Below, piece by piece: positions 40,135-41,453 of a DNA stretch of 41,453 nt. This stretch comes from Mycobacterium sp. GA-1199 (GTDB taxonomy: Bacteria; Actinomycetota; Actinomycetes; Mycobacteriales; Mycobacteriaceae). How positions within the stretch are numbered: position 1 is the stretch's first letter; each line of letters opens with the position of its first letter. The position numbers and the translations under genes were made by a program. The stretch covers positions 1 to 41,453 of the forward strand of contig NZ_LQIX01000026.1 in the NCBI RefSeq assembly GCF_001500045.1, in the 5' to 3' direction. The notes under the pieces are model-generated. The model searched no databases, was not told the DNA's origin, and saw only the letters and a program-made list of their open reading frames with translations.

Positions 40135-40872
40135 ATGACGACCATGTGGGGCGCGCCGCTGCACAAGCGCTGGCGAGGGTCGCGACTGCGTGACCCGAGG
40201 CAGGCGAAGTTCCTGACCCTGGCGTCGCTGAAATGGGTGCTGGCCAACCGCGCCTACACCCCGTGGTACCTGGTGCGGTACTGGAGACTGCTGAAGTTCA
40301 AGCTGCGCAATCCGCACATCATCACGCGGGGGATGGTCTTCCTCGGCAAGGGCGTCGAGATCGAGGCGACGCCGGAGCTGTCGACGATGGAGATCGGGCG
40401 CTGGGTGCACATCGGCGACAAGAACACCATCCGCTGCCACGAAGGTTCGCTGCGGTTCGGCGACAAGGTGGTGCTCGGCCGCGACAACGTCATCAACACC
40501 TACCTCGACATCGAGTTGGGTGATTCGGTGCTGATGGCTGACTGGTGCTACATCTGCGATTTCGACCATCGCATGGACGACATCAATGTGCCGATCAAGG
40601 ATCAGGGAATCGTCAAGGGGCCGGTGCGAATAGGGCCTGACACCTGGGTCGGCGTCAAGGTCACGGTGTTGCGCAACACCACGATCGGGCGTGGTTGCGT
40701 GCTCGGATCGCATGCGGTCGTGCGCGGCGACGTGCCCGACTTCTCGATCGCGGTCGGCGCGCCCGCGAAAGTGGTCAAGAACCGTCAACTCGCATGGGAG
40801 ACATCGGCGGCGCAGCGCGCGGAACTTGCCGCGGCCCTCGCCGACATCGAGCGCAAGAAGGCCTCCCGCTAG
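40135..40872 (+). CDS. left-handed beta-helix (hexapeptide repeat) acyltransferase, Rv3034c-like
   Basis: This encodes 245 aa. Hexapeptide turns are visible (RWVHIGDKNTIRCHEGSLRF, VRIGPDTWVGVKVTVLRNTT, IGRGCVLGSHAVVRGDVPDF) with the family's catalytic His in CYICDFDHRMDD. Such enzymes transfer acyl groups, usually acetyl, to sugars. The orthologue lies near methylglucose lipopolysaccharide genes in M. tuberculosis. ATG 40135 is preferred over an upstream GTG-type start that adds 16 residues over the promoter. Confidence 0.85.
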   Translation: MTTMWGAPLHKRWRGSRLRDPRQAKFLTLASLKWVLANRAYTPWYLVRYWRLLKFKLRNPHIITRGMVFLGKGVEIEATPELSTMEIGRWVHIGDKNTIRCHEGSLRFGDKVVLGRDNVINTYLDIELGDSVLMADWCYICDFDHRMDDINVPIKDQGIVKGPVRIGPDTWVGVKVTVLRNTTIGRGCVLGSHAVVRGDVPDFSIAVGAPAKVVKNRQLAWETSAAQRAELAAALADIERKKASR

Positions 40873-40887
40873 CGTTTCGTTTCTGCG

Positions 40888-40945
40888 CGAGCGACCGTGT
40901 CTGTGCACGACGCGCCGCTGGATTACGACACTCTGCGGACGCTCG
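40888..40945. repeat. intergenic hairpin related to 30985-31045
   Basis: CGAGCGACCG (40888-40897) pairs with CGGACGCTCG (40936-40945) with one mismatch. The 5' arm shares GCGAGCGACCG with the hairpin after serB2. It lies 15 bp after the acyltransferase stop and may terminate it. Confidence 0.45.
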
Positions 40946-41121
40946 TCGCCGTTCGGCGACCGCAAACCGCCCCCTAACCCCCTAACAGGGGCATGCGCCC
41001 ACCCTGTATCCGTGTGCGATGGGTAGGGGGCTTCGACCCGTTTTCGCGGCGTCCGCGGATCCATAACGTTCGCATCAGTTCGCCGGAGGTCGGCGACCAG
41101 ACATCCGAAAGGACAACGGAG

Positions 41122-41453
41122 ATGAACGTAATCGACTGGATTCTGAACCTGTTCCGCGACGAGGTCTCGGCTCAGGCCTTCGTCGACGACCCGGAACGCG
41201 CCATGTGCGGTGCCGGCGTGCAGAACGCGTCGGCGGCCCAGCTCCAGCACGCGGCCGCCGCGGTGGCGCCTGCGGCGGTGGTGCATGGTGGTGGTGATCC
41301 GGTGGTGGGTTTGCAGCAGGCGGTGGCCCAGACTCACGGGATTGCGTTCACCCCGCAGCGCCAGACCGAGGCGTTCTCCAACAACGACACGCTCAGCCAC
41401 AACGACACCCGGTTCTTGAGCCCGGAGACCAACACGGTCAACCATGCCGGTGG
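41122..41453 (+). CDS. IniB N-terminal domain protein, 3' end outside window
   Basis: The visible 110 residues begin MNVIDWILNLFRDEVSAQAF, the start of the IniB domain found at the head of IniB, the cell-envelope-stress protein induced by isoniazid. After VDDPERAMCGAGVQ comes an Ala-rich stretch and then a Thr/Asn/His region (SNNDTLSHNDTRFLSPETN). AAGGACAACGGAG precedes the ATG. The rest, usually a Gly/Ala-rich region, is cut by the window end. True iniB or a paralogue cannot be separated. Confidence 0.75.
   Translation, partial: MNVIDWILNLFRDEVSAQAFVDDPERAMCGAGVQNASAAQLQHAAAAVAPAAVVHGGGDPVVGLQQAVAQTHGIAFTPQRQTEAFSNNDTLSHNDTRFLSPETNTVNHAG

Overview
The window is high-GC DNA from a mycobacterium, most likely a fast grower of the Mycolicibacterium type. 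The organism call rests on gene content and order recalled from M. tuberculosis. Flavin monooxygenase, nrdF2, adhC, fecB, ctaD, serB2, an ABC ATPase, a Nudix protein, echA17, two methyltransferase-type proteins, a TB22.2-like protein, a lipoprotein propeller and a hexapeptide acyltransferase follow the Rv3049c to Rv3034c order, read here in the opposite direction. The last gene starts with an IniB-type N-terminal domain. No database was searched.

Layout. Positions 1-7173 are chromosomal: the end of an ABC permease, a small operon of methyltransferase, SufR-like regulator and cupin, a geranylgeranyl-reductase-family flavoprotein, a TetR regulator, a Baeyer-Villiger-type monooxygenase and nrdF2. 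Positions 7174-23740 are a 16.6 kb integrated element placed exactly at the 3' end of nrdF2. The last 84 bp of nrdF2 (7090-7173) recur at 23657-23740 with one mismatch, as attL and attR. The rest of the window, 23741-41453, is chromosomal again.

The element has a left-hand maintenance module: tyrosine integrase, excisionase-like HTH protein, a small coupled gene, an archaeo-eukaryotic-type primase-polymerase and a RecA-like ATPase, followed directly by an iteron array that looks like a replication origin. I see no capsid, terminase, lysis or conjugation gene, so it resembles a phage satellite or a reduced integrative replicon. Its cargo includes several small secreted proteins, a 432-aa secreted Asn/Thr/Ala repeat protein likely to form a beta-solenoid, an OLD-family ATPase-TOPRIM protein, a two-helix membrane coiled-coil protein, an AT-hook-like small protein and several orphan genes.

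The most unusual structure is a cassette at 13.5-16.7 kb. Two paralogous secreted Gly-rich/charged-helix proteins point outwards from the repeat-protein gene. Both carry a homologous leader of about 170 bp with a 33-bp block, 31/33 identical, that contains a palindrome resembling an actinobacterial Zur box. A second inverted paralogue pair (12390-12653 and 22934-23158), also with a conserved upstream block, brackets most of the cargo. This gives two nested inverted duplications.

In the right chromosomal arm, ctaD encodes cytochrome oxidase subunit I and serB2 makes serine. A MocR regulator, a 51-aa protein and a YczE-type membrane protein form a divergent module inserted before the Rv3041c-Rv3037c-like run, whose members overlap or nearly abut.
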